From: Mycobacterium gallinarum
GTDB taxonomy: Bacteria; Actinomycetota; Actinomycetes; Mycobacteriales; Mycobacteriaceae
Length of the DNA stretch: 64,000 nt
Assembly (NCBI RefSeq): GCF_010726765.1
Contig: NZ_AP022601.1
Location: 3,286,001 to 3,350,000, forward strand
Direction of reading: 5' to 3'
Shown: positions 25,721-33,755 of the stretch, one piece after another
How the letters are laid out: each line of letters begins with the position of its first letter
Position numbering within the stretch: position 1 is the stretch's first letter
Notes under the pieces: generated by a model
Databases searched by the model: none
What the model saw: only the letters and a program-made list of their open reading frames with translations
Told to the model about the DNA's origin: nothing
Program-made: the position numbers and the translations under genes

Positions 25721-26866
25721 GTGTCGACAGCCACGGCCGGCGATGCCGAAATCCAGCTGTTCGTTTCCACCACCCGCGCATTCCTCGACCGCGAGATGTC
25801 GATTGACCACATCCGTGACCTGCATACCAACGACCGCGGGTTGGACAAGGCCTGGTGGCAGCGCGGCGCCGAACTCGGTTGGACGAGTCTGCTGGTACCC
25901 GAGGAACTCGGGGGCGGATGTGTGACTGGCGATCAGGTCGCCGATGCGGCGCGCATCGCCGACCAGTTCGGTCGAAGTGTGGCGCCCGGACCGTTGATTC
26001 CGACCAGCGCCGTCGCCACCGCCCTCACGGAGGCGTCCAATTCGGCCGATCACCGACAGCTACTCGCTCCGTTGGTCGAAGGCTCGGCGATCGCGGCATG
26101 GGCGACCGACGAACCCGGGCAGCCGTTCGGCGCGCCACCGGCGACCACTGCCACCCGGTCAACTTCCGGATACTGCATCAACGGCATCAAGGACCGTGTC
26201 GAGGCCGCCCGGCACAGCGACGTGTTCCTCGTCACCGCCGAGTGCGATGGAAACTTGCGCCAATTCGTCGTGGCGTCCGGTGCGCCGGGTGTCTCCATCG
26301 AGCCCATACCGACTGTCGACTTCGTCAAGAACTACGGCCGTGTGCGATTCGACAATGTCGAAGTGGTGGCGGAGTCCGTCGTCGGCGGACCGGACGAGAC
26401 AGCGCAACTGATAGCGCGCCAGACGCTGGTCGCTCAGGTCCTACAGTGCGCAGAAATGGTCGGCGCATTGGACAGCGTGTTCACGATGACCGTGGCGTGG
26501 GCGCGTGATCGTCACAGCTTCGGGCGGCCGCTGGCCTCCTATCAAGCTCTCAAACACCGCTTCGCCGACCTCAAAACCCAGTTGGAAGCCTGCCGGGCAA
26601 TCGCGGCGCTCGCGACTCGCCACGTCAGCGCGAGGGCAGTCGACGCCGCACTCACGGTCAGCGCCGCCAAGGCGTACATCGGCGAGCACTCGGTCGCAAT
26701 AGTGCAGGACTGCATTCAGTTGCACGGCGGTATCGGCGTCACCTGGGAACACGATCTTCATCTGTTCCTCCGCAGAATCGAGGTCAACCGCGCCATGTTC
26801 GGCACGACGGAAGAACACCAGGAGAACGTGTTCGCGCTCTCCGAGAAATCGGGAAAGACGCGATGA
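25721..26866 (+). CDS. acyl-CoA dehydrogenase, FadE partner subunit
   Basis: 381 residues from GTG 25721, chosen for the AGGGAGG site just upstream. It lacks the EPEAGSD signature (the middle reads TDEPGQPFGAPP), and its C-terminal part is conserved: RHSFGRPLASYQALKHR and HGGIGVTWEHDLHLFLRR, with the candidate catalytic Glu in TWEH. The next gene is the complementary subunit, its ATG overlapping this stop (ATGA). Confidence 0.88.
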   Translation: MSTATAGDAEIQLFVSTTRAFLDREMSIDHIRDLHTNDRGLDKAWWQRGAELGWTSLLVPEELGGGCVTGDQVADAARIADQFGRSVAPGPLIPTSAVATALTEASNSADHRQLLAPLVEGSAIAAWATDEPGQPFGAPPATTATRSTSGYCINGIKDRVEAARHSDVFLVTAECDGNLRQFVVASGAPGVSIEPIPTVDFVKNYGRVRFDNVEVVAESVVGGPDETAQLIARQTLVAQVLQCAEMVGALDSVFTMTVAWARDRHSFGRPLASYQALKHRFADLKTQLEACRAIAALATRHVSARAVDAALTVSAAKAYIGEHSVAIVQDCIQLHGGIGVTWEHDLHLFLRRIEVNRAMFGTTEEHQENVFALSEKSGKTR

Positions 26867-28098
26867 CCGAGACCGTCGATGAATTCGCGGACAGAGCACG
26901 CAACTGGCTCGCGGACAACATGCCCCCGCTGGACCGCGCCGCCCCGCCGGTGTTGGATCGCGCCGAGGACAATACGTGGCAACGTGCGCGCGAGCTCCAA
27001 CGTCGGCTCTATGACGGCGGATTCGCGGGCATCTGCTTCCCCGCGGAGTACGGCGGCTTGGGCCTGGAGTACGCGTACCAAGCCGCGTTCAACGCGGTCG
27101 CCGAACCCTACGAGATGCCGCTTGCGCTCAACATCCCGAGTTTGACGATCTGTTGCGCGACCCTGCTCGACGCCGGCAGCGAGAAGCAGAAGCGCACGCG
27201 GATCGCTGCTGCATTGCGGGGTGACGAGGTGCTGTGCCAATTGCTGTCCGAGCCGGGTGGCGGATCCGATCTGGCGGGAGTCACAACCCGCGCAGACCGA
27301 TCGGGCGACAAATGGATTCTCAACGGCGCCAAGACCTGGAGTAGCAGCGCGTTCGCCGCAGATTTCGGCCTATGCCTGGTGCGCACAAACTGGGATGCGC
27401 CCAAGCACGAGGGGCTCACGATGTTCCTGGTGCCGCTGCGGTCCCCGGGGTTGACGCTGCGACGGATCCGTCAGGTGAACGGGTCCGCGGAGTTCTGCGA
27501 GGAGTTCTTCGACGACGTCGAACTATCCGACGAGCACGTGGTCGGCGAGGTCGGCGGAGGCTGGGCCGTCGCCTCGAGACAGTTGTTCCACGAGCGTCGC
27601 GCGGTGGCGAAAGGATCTGAGTACGCAAATTGTGGGGCTTCCGAGGAAAGGCGTGACGGCGCTTTCGATCTCGTGGCGCTGGTGCACGCCACCGGTCAGT
27701 CCGACGATCGGTGGGCGCTCCGCCTGGCGGGACGCGCGCTGGCTCACCGTATCGTCGAGAAAGCGTTGGGCGAGAGCGTCTTTCACGGGGTCTCCACCGG
27801 AGTGATGCCGCCTGCCTCTGGCTCAATCACCCGCCTCTACTACGCACTCTGCGAGAACCTGAATCTCGATGCAGCTGTGGCGCTGGCCGGACCGGGGGCA
27901 GTGGTGGGTGCGGCGAACCAGGACCTCCTGGCGATTGGGCAGAAGTATTTGTCGCGGCAGACCGTGTGCATCGGTGGCGGCACGACGGAGATCGCACGAA
28001 ACATCATTGCCGAACGCGTGCTCGACTTTCCGCGTGAGTACGCCGCCGACCGCGGCGTTCCGTTCAAGGATGTGCAGCGAGGTGGCACACGACGATGA
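26863..28098 (+). CDS. acyl-CoA dehydrogenase, FadE large-type subunit
   Basis: 411 residues. FPAEYGGLGLEY near 54-66, CQLLSEPGGGSDLAGV near 125-140, and C-terminal CIGGGTTEIARNIIAERVLDFPR, where GGGT replaces YEGT and the catalytic Glu is missing. It completes the 25721 subunit, which carries TWEH. The stop overlaps the start of the MaoC-like gene (ATGA), making a tightly coupled row of dehydrogenase and hydratase genes. Confidence 0.92.
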   Translation: MTETVDEFADRARNWLADNMPPLDRAAPPVLDRAEDNTWQRARELQRRLYDGGFAGICFPAEYGGLGLEYAYQAAFNAVAEPYEMPLALNIPSLTICCATLLDAGSEKQKRTRIAAALRGDEVLCQLLSEPGGGSDLAGVTTRADRSGDKWILNGAKTWSSSAFAADFGLCLVRTNWDAPKHEGLTMFLVPLRSPGLTLRRIRQVNGSAEFCEEFFDDVELSDEHVVGEVGGGWAVASRQLFHERRAVAKGSEYANCGASEERRDGAFDLVALVHATGQSDDRWALRLAGRALAHRIVEKALGESVFHGVSTGVMPPASGSITRLYYALCENLNLDAAVALAGPGAVVGAANQDLLAIGQKYLSRQTVCIGGGTTEIARNIIAERVLDFPREYAADRGVPFKDVQRGGTRR

Positions 28099-28580
28099 CG
28101 TTGATCACCGACCGCTTGCGCGCCGCGATCGGCGTCTGGCACGAACAGGACGGACCCGTATTCCCCATCGATTCCTCGGATATCCGCCGGTGGGCGATCG
28201 CCACTTATTGGCCACAGCAGCCGCCGCGGTTGTTCTGGGACGAGGACTACGCCCGCACCACTCGCTGGGGTGGCGTCATCGCTCCCGATGACTTCAATCC
28301 GTTCGCGTGGCCCATCCAGCCTCCCGATGCCGGACCCGCGCAATTCGCGCTCCCCCAACCCGGCGAGCCAGGGCAACATGTCCTCAACGGCGGAGTGGAG
28401 TTCGCGTTCGGTGAGCCGATGCGACCGGGTGATGTGATCACCGGCAGGTGGCGGATCAAGGACGCCACCGAACGCGAGGGTCGACTCGGTCAGATGCTCT
28501 ATGTACAGCTGGAGCGCGAACTGCGCAATCAGCGCGGCGAGGTGGTCCGCACCCGTATCGACACCCTGATCAGATACTGA
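28095..28580 (+). CDS. MaoC-like dehydratase, N-terminal hot-dog half
   Basis: 161 residues. The pattern FPIDSSDIRRWAIATYWPQQPPRLFWDEDYARTTRWGGVIAPDDFNPFAW is that of the FAS1-type/MaoC N-terminal hot-dog domain, which usually lacks the catalytic His-Asp pair. The C-terminal half partner is probably the MaoC protein at 30016, separated by the aldehyde dehydrogenase gene. Such heteromers (as ChsH1-ChsH2 in sterol side-chain degradation) hydrate bulky enoyl-CoA esters. Confidence 0.82.
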   Translation: MTLITDRLRAAIGVWHEQDGPVFPIDSSDIRRWAIATYWPQQPPRLFWDEDYARTTRWGGVIAPDDFNPFAWPIQPPDAGPAQFALPQPGEPGQHVLNGGVEFAFGEPMRPGDVITGRWRIKDATEREGRLGQMLYVQLERELRNQRGEVVRTRIDTLIRY

Positions 28581-28591
28581 GAGAGGCAGCT

Positions 28592-30019
28592 GTGTTCATC
28601 GACGGGAAATGGCAATCCGCCTCGTCAGGCAAGACTTTCTCGAGTATCAACCCCGCGACCGGGGCGGTGCTGGACACCGTCGCCGACGGCGGCCGCGCCG
28701 AAGCCCGCCTCGCCATCGACGCGGCGGTGTCCGCGTTGCCAGCCTGGCGGGCAAGGACTGCCTACGAGCGAGCAGACATCCTCGCTTTGGCGCACCGCAT
28801 CATGCTGGAACGCCTGGATGATCTGGCCGTCCTCATGACGAGGGAGCAGGGCAAGCCGCTGCGGATGGCGCGCACGGAGGTCGGCTACGCCGCCGGCTTC
28901 CTGCTGTGGTTCGCCGAGGAGGCCAAACGTGTTTACGGCGAGGTGATTCCGTCATCGCGCGCGGGTCAGCGCTTCCTGGTGTTACAACAGCCGGTCGGGG
29001 TGTGCGCCGCTATCACACCGTGGAACTACCCGATTTCGATGATCACCCGGAAGATCGCTCCCGCACTGGCCGCGGGCTGCACGTCGGTTTTGAAACCGGC
29101 CGAGCAGACGCCGCTGTGCGCGATCGAGACGTTCCGGGTTTTCGAGGACGCCGGTGTGCCTGCCGGTGTGGTCAACCTGGTGACCTGTTCGGATCCCGAA
29201 CCGGTGGCCGAGGAGATCCTGTCGGACCCACAGGTTCGAAAGATCAGTTTCACCGGTTCGACCGAGATCGGGAAGATGATCGCTGCGCGCGCTGGCGCCA
29301 CGATGAAGCGGGTGTCGATGGAACTCGGTGGACACGCACCGTTTCTCGTGTTCGACGACGCCGACCCCGAACACGCGGCCAAAGGTGCCGCACTCGTGAA
29401 ATTCCTCAACACGGGCCAGGCATGTATCTGTCCCAACAGGTTCATCGTGCATCGCTCGATCGTCGCACCGTTTCTCGAGACGTTGCGGCAGCGAGTGGAA
29501 AAGCTTGTTCCCGGAGACGGATTGGCCAAGGGAACGACAGTTGGCCCCCTCATCGACGAGGCGGCGCTGCACAAGATGACCCGACAGGTCGACGATGCGG
29601 TCGGTAGGGGCGCAACACTGATGCTCGGAGGTAAGCAACTGACCGGCGACACCTTCGACGGCGGTAACTTCTTCGCGCCGACCATCTTGTCCGAGGTCAC
29701 CCCGGATATGGTGATCTGCTCGGAAGAGACGTTCGGCCCGATCGCTCCGGTCCTGGTGTTCGACGACGAGGCCGAGGCCATCGAGATGGCCAACTCCACC
29801 AGCTACGGCCTCGCCGGGTACATCTACACACGCGACATCAGCCGTGCGATTCGAGTCGCCGAAGCACTGGACTTCGGCATGATCGGCATCAACGACATCA
29901 ACCCGACCTCGGCCGCGGTCCCGTTCGGCGGCATCAAGGAAAGCGGACTGGGCCGTGAGGGTGCTCGCGCGGGTATCACCGAGTACCTTGATACCAAAGT
30001 GTTGGGAATCGCATTGTGA
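28592..30019 (+). CDS. aldehyde dehydrogenase (succinate-semialdehyde type)
   Basis: 475 residues from GTG 28592, with GAGAGAGG upstream; the frame is open further back but only over the previous gene. Catalytic Glu244 in MELGG and Cys278 in GQACIC are present. The ACIC doublet and LGGHAPFLVFDDAD resemble GabD-type semialdehyde dehydrogenases. It would oxidise an aldehyde to an acid with NAD(P). Its place between two MaoC halves suggests an aldehyde released within the same pathway arm. Confidence 0.92.
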   Translation: MFIDGKWQSASSGKTFSSINPATGAVLDTVADGGRAEARLAIDAAVSALPAWRARTAYERADILALAHRIMLERLDDLAVLMTREQGKPLRMARTEVGYAAGFLLWFAEEAKRVYGEVIPSSRAGQRFLVLQQPVGVCAAITPWNYPISMITRKIAPALAAGCTSVLKPAEQTPLCAIETFRVFEDAGVPAGVVNLVTCSDPEPVAEEILSDPQVRKISFTGSTEIGKMIAARAGATMKRVSMELGGHAPFLVFDDADPEHAAKGAALVKFLNTGQACICPNRFIVHRSIVAPFLETLRQRVEKLVPGDGLAKGTTVGPLIDEAALHKMTRQVDDAVGRGATLMLGGKQLTGDTFDGGNFFAPTILSEVTPDMVICSEETFGPIAPVLVFDDEAEAIEMANSTSYGLAGYIYTRDISRAIRVAEALDFGMIGINDINPTSAAVPFGGIKESGLGREGARAGITEYLDTKVLGIAL

Positions 30020-30450
30020 CCGAATCGAGTTCGCCCACCTTCGAGTCGATCAACATCGGCGACCGAATCCCCGAATTCGTCCGAACCACCGGCTTCGCCG
30101 AATGGAACCGCTATGCCGCCGTCAACGACGAGTTCATCCCGATCCATATGGACGACGAGGCCGGCAGAGCCGCGGGTAACGAGAAGGGCGCGTTTGGGAT
30201 GGGCAACCTACGGCTGGCCTATCTGGTCAACATGCTGCGGCGGTGGATCGGTGATGACGGCGCAATCCGTTCACTGACGGCTAAGTACCGGAGCATGAAC
30301 CAGAAGGGTGACGAGTTGCGCGCTGTCGGCGAGGTGGTCGGCAAGGAAATCGTCGACGGTCTCGCGTTGGTGCATCTGAAGGTCGACGTCATCGACCAGA
30401 ACGGCACGAGCACAACACCAGGTGAAGCCACGGTGGCCTTGGCTACTTGA
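30016..30450 (+). CDS. MaoC-like enoyl-CoA hydratase (catalytic half)
   Basis: 144 residues from GTG (GTGA overlap). The R-hydratase motif is visible as YAAVNDEFIPIHMDDEAG with Asp38 and His44, the pair that activates water. The single hot-dog domain fits a heteromer with the 28095 protein. The last 8 bp overlap the convergent SDR gene. Confidence 0.88.
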   Translation: MTESSSPTFESINIGDRIPEFVRTTGFAEWNRYAAVNDEFIPIHMDDEAGRAAGNEKGAFGMGNLRLAYLVNMLRRWIGDDGAIRSLTAKYRSMNQKGDELRAVGEVVGKEIVDGLALVHLKVDVIDQNGTSTTPGEATVALAT

Positions 30451-31237
30451 ATACGCCCGGCGACTTCGAGTAGTCGACGGTGGACAACTCGGTCATGCCG
30501 CCATCGATGTGCAGCACGGTTCCGGTGACGAACGCCGCGTCATCGCTGGCCAGGAAGGCCACCGCAGGTGCGATCTCGATATCGGGGTCAGCGCCGCGTT
30601 TCATCGGCGACGCTTCGGCCGTACGCGTGTAGTTGTCCCATTCGGTGCCGATCATGTCGCGCTGCACATCGGTCAACGCGAACGGGCACACGGCGTTGAC
30701 ACGGATACCGTGGCGGGCCCACTCGTTGGCGGCCACTTTGGTCAGCGCGCCGATGGCTCCCTTCGCCGCCGAATACGGTGCCGTGTAGGCGATGCCGCCC
30801 AGCGCCGAACCGGACACGAAGTTGATCACCGACGACTTCTGTGCGGCCTTGAGGAACGGGTGCGCCAATTGCATGAACCGGAAGGTGGCGCGTGGGCCTG
30901 TCGCCTCCGATAGCTCCCAATCTTTGTCGCTGACGAGTTCGAGCGCCCTCGGCATGGCGAAGTACTGCGCGGCGTTGACCAACACGTGCAACACACCGTC
31001 GACGGCGGCGGCCTCCACCGCGGCGGCGATCTCCTCGCGTTTGGCGACGTTGGCCTGGACGAACTTCGCCGTGGCGCCGTCTTTCCCAATCAGTTCGACG
31101 CACTCGGCCGCCTTGTCGGCGTTGAGGTCGACAATCGTCACGTGCGCGCCCTCGGCAGCCAGCCGCCTCGAGATCGCTCGCCCGAGCCCCTGGGCACCGC
31201 CGGTGACCAACACGTTTCGCTCGTCAAGGCGGGCCAT
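30443..31237 (-). CDS. SDR oxidoreductase
   Basis: 264 residues from ATG 31237, with CGGAGG upstream. TGGAQGLG at 12-19, Ser of SGSALGG, and YSAAK are in place. The usual NAAG reads NAAQ. The C-terminal end VTGTVLHIDGGM is typical of classical SDRs that oxidise secondary alcohols, including hydroxyacyl-CoA and hydroxysteroid dehydrogenases. It stands as a single-gene unit, divergent from the ferredoxin. Confidence 0.9.
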   Translation of the reverse strand: MARLDERNVLVTGGAQGLGRAISRRLAAEGAHVTIVDLNADKAAECVELIGKDGATAKFVQANVAKREEIAAAVEAAAVDGVLHVLVNAAQYFAMPRALELVSDKDWELSEATGPRATFRFMQLAHPFLKAAQKSSVINFVSGSALGGIAYTAPYSAAKGAIGALTKVAANEWARHGIRVNAVCPFALTDVQRDMIGTEWDNYTRTAEASPMKRGADPDIEIAPAVAFLASDDAAFVTGTVLHIDGGMTELSTVDYSKSPGVFK

Positions 31238-31333
31238 GGGCAATCCTCCGGTGTGTAACAGTTGAACAATATTCGTTCTATCATCCATTATCATGGCAGA
31301 CCGTTGGTGCCTGCCGTCGAGAAGGGGTAGAGG
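31238..31333. promoter_or_regulatory. divergent promoter region, SDR and ferredoxin
   Basis: Contains TATTGT (31271-31266, minus reading) and the GAAC-N7-GTTC element at 31264-31278. A TATCAT/CATTATC stretch (about 31280-31294) may serve as the -10 box for the ferredoxin operon, whose ATG follows a GGGGTAGAGG site. Confidence 0.5.
31264..31278. promoter_or_regulatory. candidate operator GAAC-N7-GTTC
   Basis: GAACAATATTCGTTC, 14 of 15 bases identical to the reverse complement of 10760-10774, with similar flanks. It overlaps the TATTGT box of the SDR gene, as a repressor site would. Confidence 0.5.
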
Positions 31334-31531
31334 ATGCGAGTAGACGTAGATCGCGACCTCTGTGAGTCCAACGCCGTCTGCGTCGGCATCGCCGCCGACA
31401 TCTTCGAACTCGACGACGAGGACCTTGCCGTGGTGACCGTCGACGAGATACCCGCCGACCGGGAGGCGGACGTTCGGCAGGCCGTACAGCTCTGCCCGAA
31501 GATCGCGCTGACACTGCGCGAGGACGGATAG
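31334..31531 (+). CDS. [3Fe-4S] ferredoxin
   Basis: 65 residues. Cys10, Cys16 and Cys54 (C-x5-C and LCP) are the three cluster ligands of P450-type [3Fe-4S] ferredoxins. It is the only ferredoxin gene in the window, so it probably passes electrons to several of the five P450s and perhaps to the Rieske enzyme. No ferredoxin reductase gene is present. It is followed after 10 bp by a FadE pair. Confidence 0.93.
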   Translation: MRVDVDRDLCESNAVCVGIAADIFELDDEDLAVVTVDEIPADREADVRQAVQLCPKIALTLREDG

Positions 31532-31541
31532 GCGTCGAACG

Positions 31542-32588
31542 ATGTTCATCGGGCTGACAGAGGAGCAAGAGCTGCTGCGCGAGACGATGAGGCGATTGGC
31601 TGACACCACCGCCACATCAGGTCCCGACGACATCGCGTCCGATGACCGCCTCGACACACAGTGGCAGCGCCTCGTGGAGGTCGGCGTACCCGCGTTTCGC
31701 GCGCCCGCGACATGCGGGCTGGAGGCCAGCGGTGTCGAAACCGCGCTCGCCATCGAGGAATTGGGGCGCAGGCTGAGCGCACTACCCGTGCTCGGACAAG
31801 CAGTCCTCACCACCGAGCTGCTCTACGCCGCCGGTGCAGAAAAGGAGGTCGACCTGATCGCCGAGGGCGCTCTGCGCATGGCGCCGGTGTTGAGGGACGA
31901 CCTGTCCGGATTCGCCGATTCCGAAGACCGCGGTGTCGTCCTTGACTCCGCAGGCGCCACCCATGCGCTGTTGGCTCTTTCCGATGGAAAGCGCCGGCGC
32001 TTGGTCTACGCCGCCATCGATACTGCATCGGGGCGTGAAGGCCTGGATTTGACGCGGTCGATCAGTCCCATATCCGCCTCCGGTCTCGGCGCCACCACGT
32101 CGGTGGGAGATCCTATCGACGCACGCCGATGGGACTCCGTCATGGCGATGGCGCTGACCGCCGTCGCCGCCGACCTGATCGGGGTGATGACGGGGGCGCT
32201 CGAGGACGCCGCCGGCTACGCAGGCGAACGCGTGCAGTTCGGCGTCAAGATCGGAACCTTTCAGGCCGTCCAGCACATACTGGCCGATTCGCTTGTCCGC
32301 CTCGAGGGAGCTCGTAGTTGTCTGTGGCACGCGGCGTGGGCGGTCGACCACCTCTCCCCCGCCGAGGCCTTGCTGGCGGCGCGCACGGCCAAGGCCTACG
32401 CGTCGGCCGCCGGTCGCGACGTCGTCGAGGCGGCCATGCAAGTCCTGGGTGGCATCTCCATCACCTGGGAGCATGTCGCGCATGTGCGCCTTCGCCGAAC
32501 ACTGTTGAACCGCAGGCTGTTCGGTGACGAAAGCGATCAATACCAGGCCATCGCCGACATGCGGCTGAATGATCCGGACCTGGGCTAG
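31542..32588 (+). CDS. acyl-CoA dehydrogenase, FadE partner subunit
   Basis: 348 residues. N-terminal FIGLTEEQELLRETMRRLAD; C-terminal ERVQFGVKIGTFQAVQHILAD and GGISITWEHVAHVRLRRT, with the candidate catalytic Glu in TWEH. The middle domain is degenerate, without EPEAGSD. It is coupled with the next gene, which supplies the complementary subunit. Confidence 0.88.
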   Translation: MFIGLTEEQELLRETMRRLADTTATSGPDDIASDDRLDTQWQRLVEVGVPAFRAPATCGLEASGVETALAIEELGRRLSALPVLGQAVLTTELLYAAGAEKEVDLIAEGALRMAPVLRDDLSGFADSEDRGVVLDSAGATHALLALSDGKRRRLVYAAIDTASGREGLDLTRSISPISASGLGATTSVGDPIDARRWDSVMAMALTAVAADLIGVMTGALEDAAGYAGERVQFGVKIGTFQAVQHILADSLVRLEGARSCLWHAAWAVDHLSPAEALLAARTAKAYASAAGRDVVEAAMQVLGGISITWEHVAHVRLRRTLLNRRLFGDESDQYQAIADMRLNDPDLG

Positions 32589-32610
32589 ACAAGCGAACAC
32601 CCGGAGAACC

Positions 32611-33750
32611 ATGGATTTCAACGACACCCAGGACGAAGCCGAATTCCGCGCCCGTCTGCGCACCTGGCTCGACGACAACGCCGCAGCCGCCGTCATCCCA
32701 GAGGACCCCAGCGCGCGGGCTGACGCCGCGAATGCCTGGCATCAGACCCTCTACGAAGCCGGCTACATCGGCCTGTCGTTCCCGACCGAGTACGGCGGTC
32801 ACGGGCTGTCACCCATCTACGAGGCGATCCTCAACGACGAGCTGGGACGCGCAGGCGCACCGCCGATAGAGGGTGTCGGACATCTGTCGAATGCATTGCG
32901 ACTCTTCGGATCCGAGCAGCAGCGCGCCGAACTGCTGCAAGGGCTGTTGTCGGGCGCGGTGCGCTGGTGTCAAGGCTTCAGTGAGCCCGAGGCAGGGTCG
33001 GACCTGGCCAGTCTCAAGACAAAGGCGGAGGCGATCGAAGTCGACGGCCGACCGGTCTTCCGCGTCAACGGCCGGAAAATTTGGACCAGCTTCGCCGCGG
33101 TGGCCGACTGGTGCTTTCTGCTGTGCCGCACCGAACCGGACGCCGCCAAGCACGCGGGTATATCGGTACTGCTGGTGCCCATGTCCACCCCGGGCATCAA
33201 CGTGGAGCCGATCGTCAATGCCGCACGCAACCGGGAGTTCGCCGAAGTCACGTTCACCGACGTCGACGTACCTGTCGAGAACCTGCTGGGCGAACGCGGG
33301 CAAGGTTGGTCGATCGCAAACCAGCTGCTGGCCTACGAGCGGGGCCCGAGTGATATCAACTGGATCAGCAGGCTCGCACTGCAACTGCGCGCACTCGAGG
33401 ACGACGTGCGATCGGGTCGGCTCGCCGATACCCCCGCGGCCCGCGCCCGCTTGGGCGAGGCGTACACCGAACTGCGGGCCCTTCAGGTCAAGGTGCAACG
33501 GTCCCTCACCGACCGGGTCAAAGGTGCACTGCCCGGAGCAGAAGGTTCGGTGGACAAGTTGTTGATGGCCAGGGCAGACCAAACGTTCGGGCACACGATG
33601 ATGGACCTGCGTGCCAGTGGGCCCGTCCTCCGCGAGGGCCTGGAGTGGGACGTCTACGTCTGGTCACGCGCCGCGGGCATCTACGGCGGAACTGCCCAGA
33701 TTCAGCGCAACATCGTCGCGCAACGCGTGCTGGGCCTACCCCGCAAATGA
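32611..33750 (+). CDS. acyl-CoA dehydrogenase, FadE large-type subunit
   Basis: 379 residues from ATG 32611, which follows GGAGAA; ATG 32569 would overlap the previous gene. FPTEYGGHG near 51-59, WCQGFSEPEAGSDLASLKT near 115-133, and C-terminal IYGGTAQIQRNIVAQRVLGLP, with Gly where YEGT has Glu. It pairs with the 31542 subunit. This is the third such pair in the window. Confidence 0.92.
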   Translation: MDFNDTQDEAEFRARLRTWLDDNAAAAVIPEDPSARADAANAWHQTLYEAGYIGLSFPTEYGGHGLSPIYEAILNDELGRAGAPPIEGVGHLSNALRLFGSEQQRAELLQGLLSGAVRWCQGFSEPEAGSDLASLKTKAEAIEVDGRPVFRVNGRKIWTSFAAVADWCFLLCRTEPDAAKHAGISVLLVPMSTPGINVEPIVNAARNREFAEVTFTDVDVPVENLLGERGQGWSIANQLLAYERGPSDINWISRLALQLRALEDDVRSGRLADTPAARARLGEAYTELRALQVKVQRSLTDRVKGALPGAEGSVDKLLMARADQTFGHTMMDLRASGPVLREGLEWDVYVWSRAAGIYGGTAQIQRNIVAQRVLGLPRK

Positions 33751-33755
33751 GCTAG

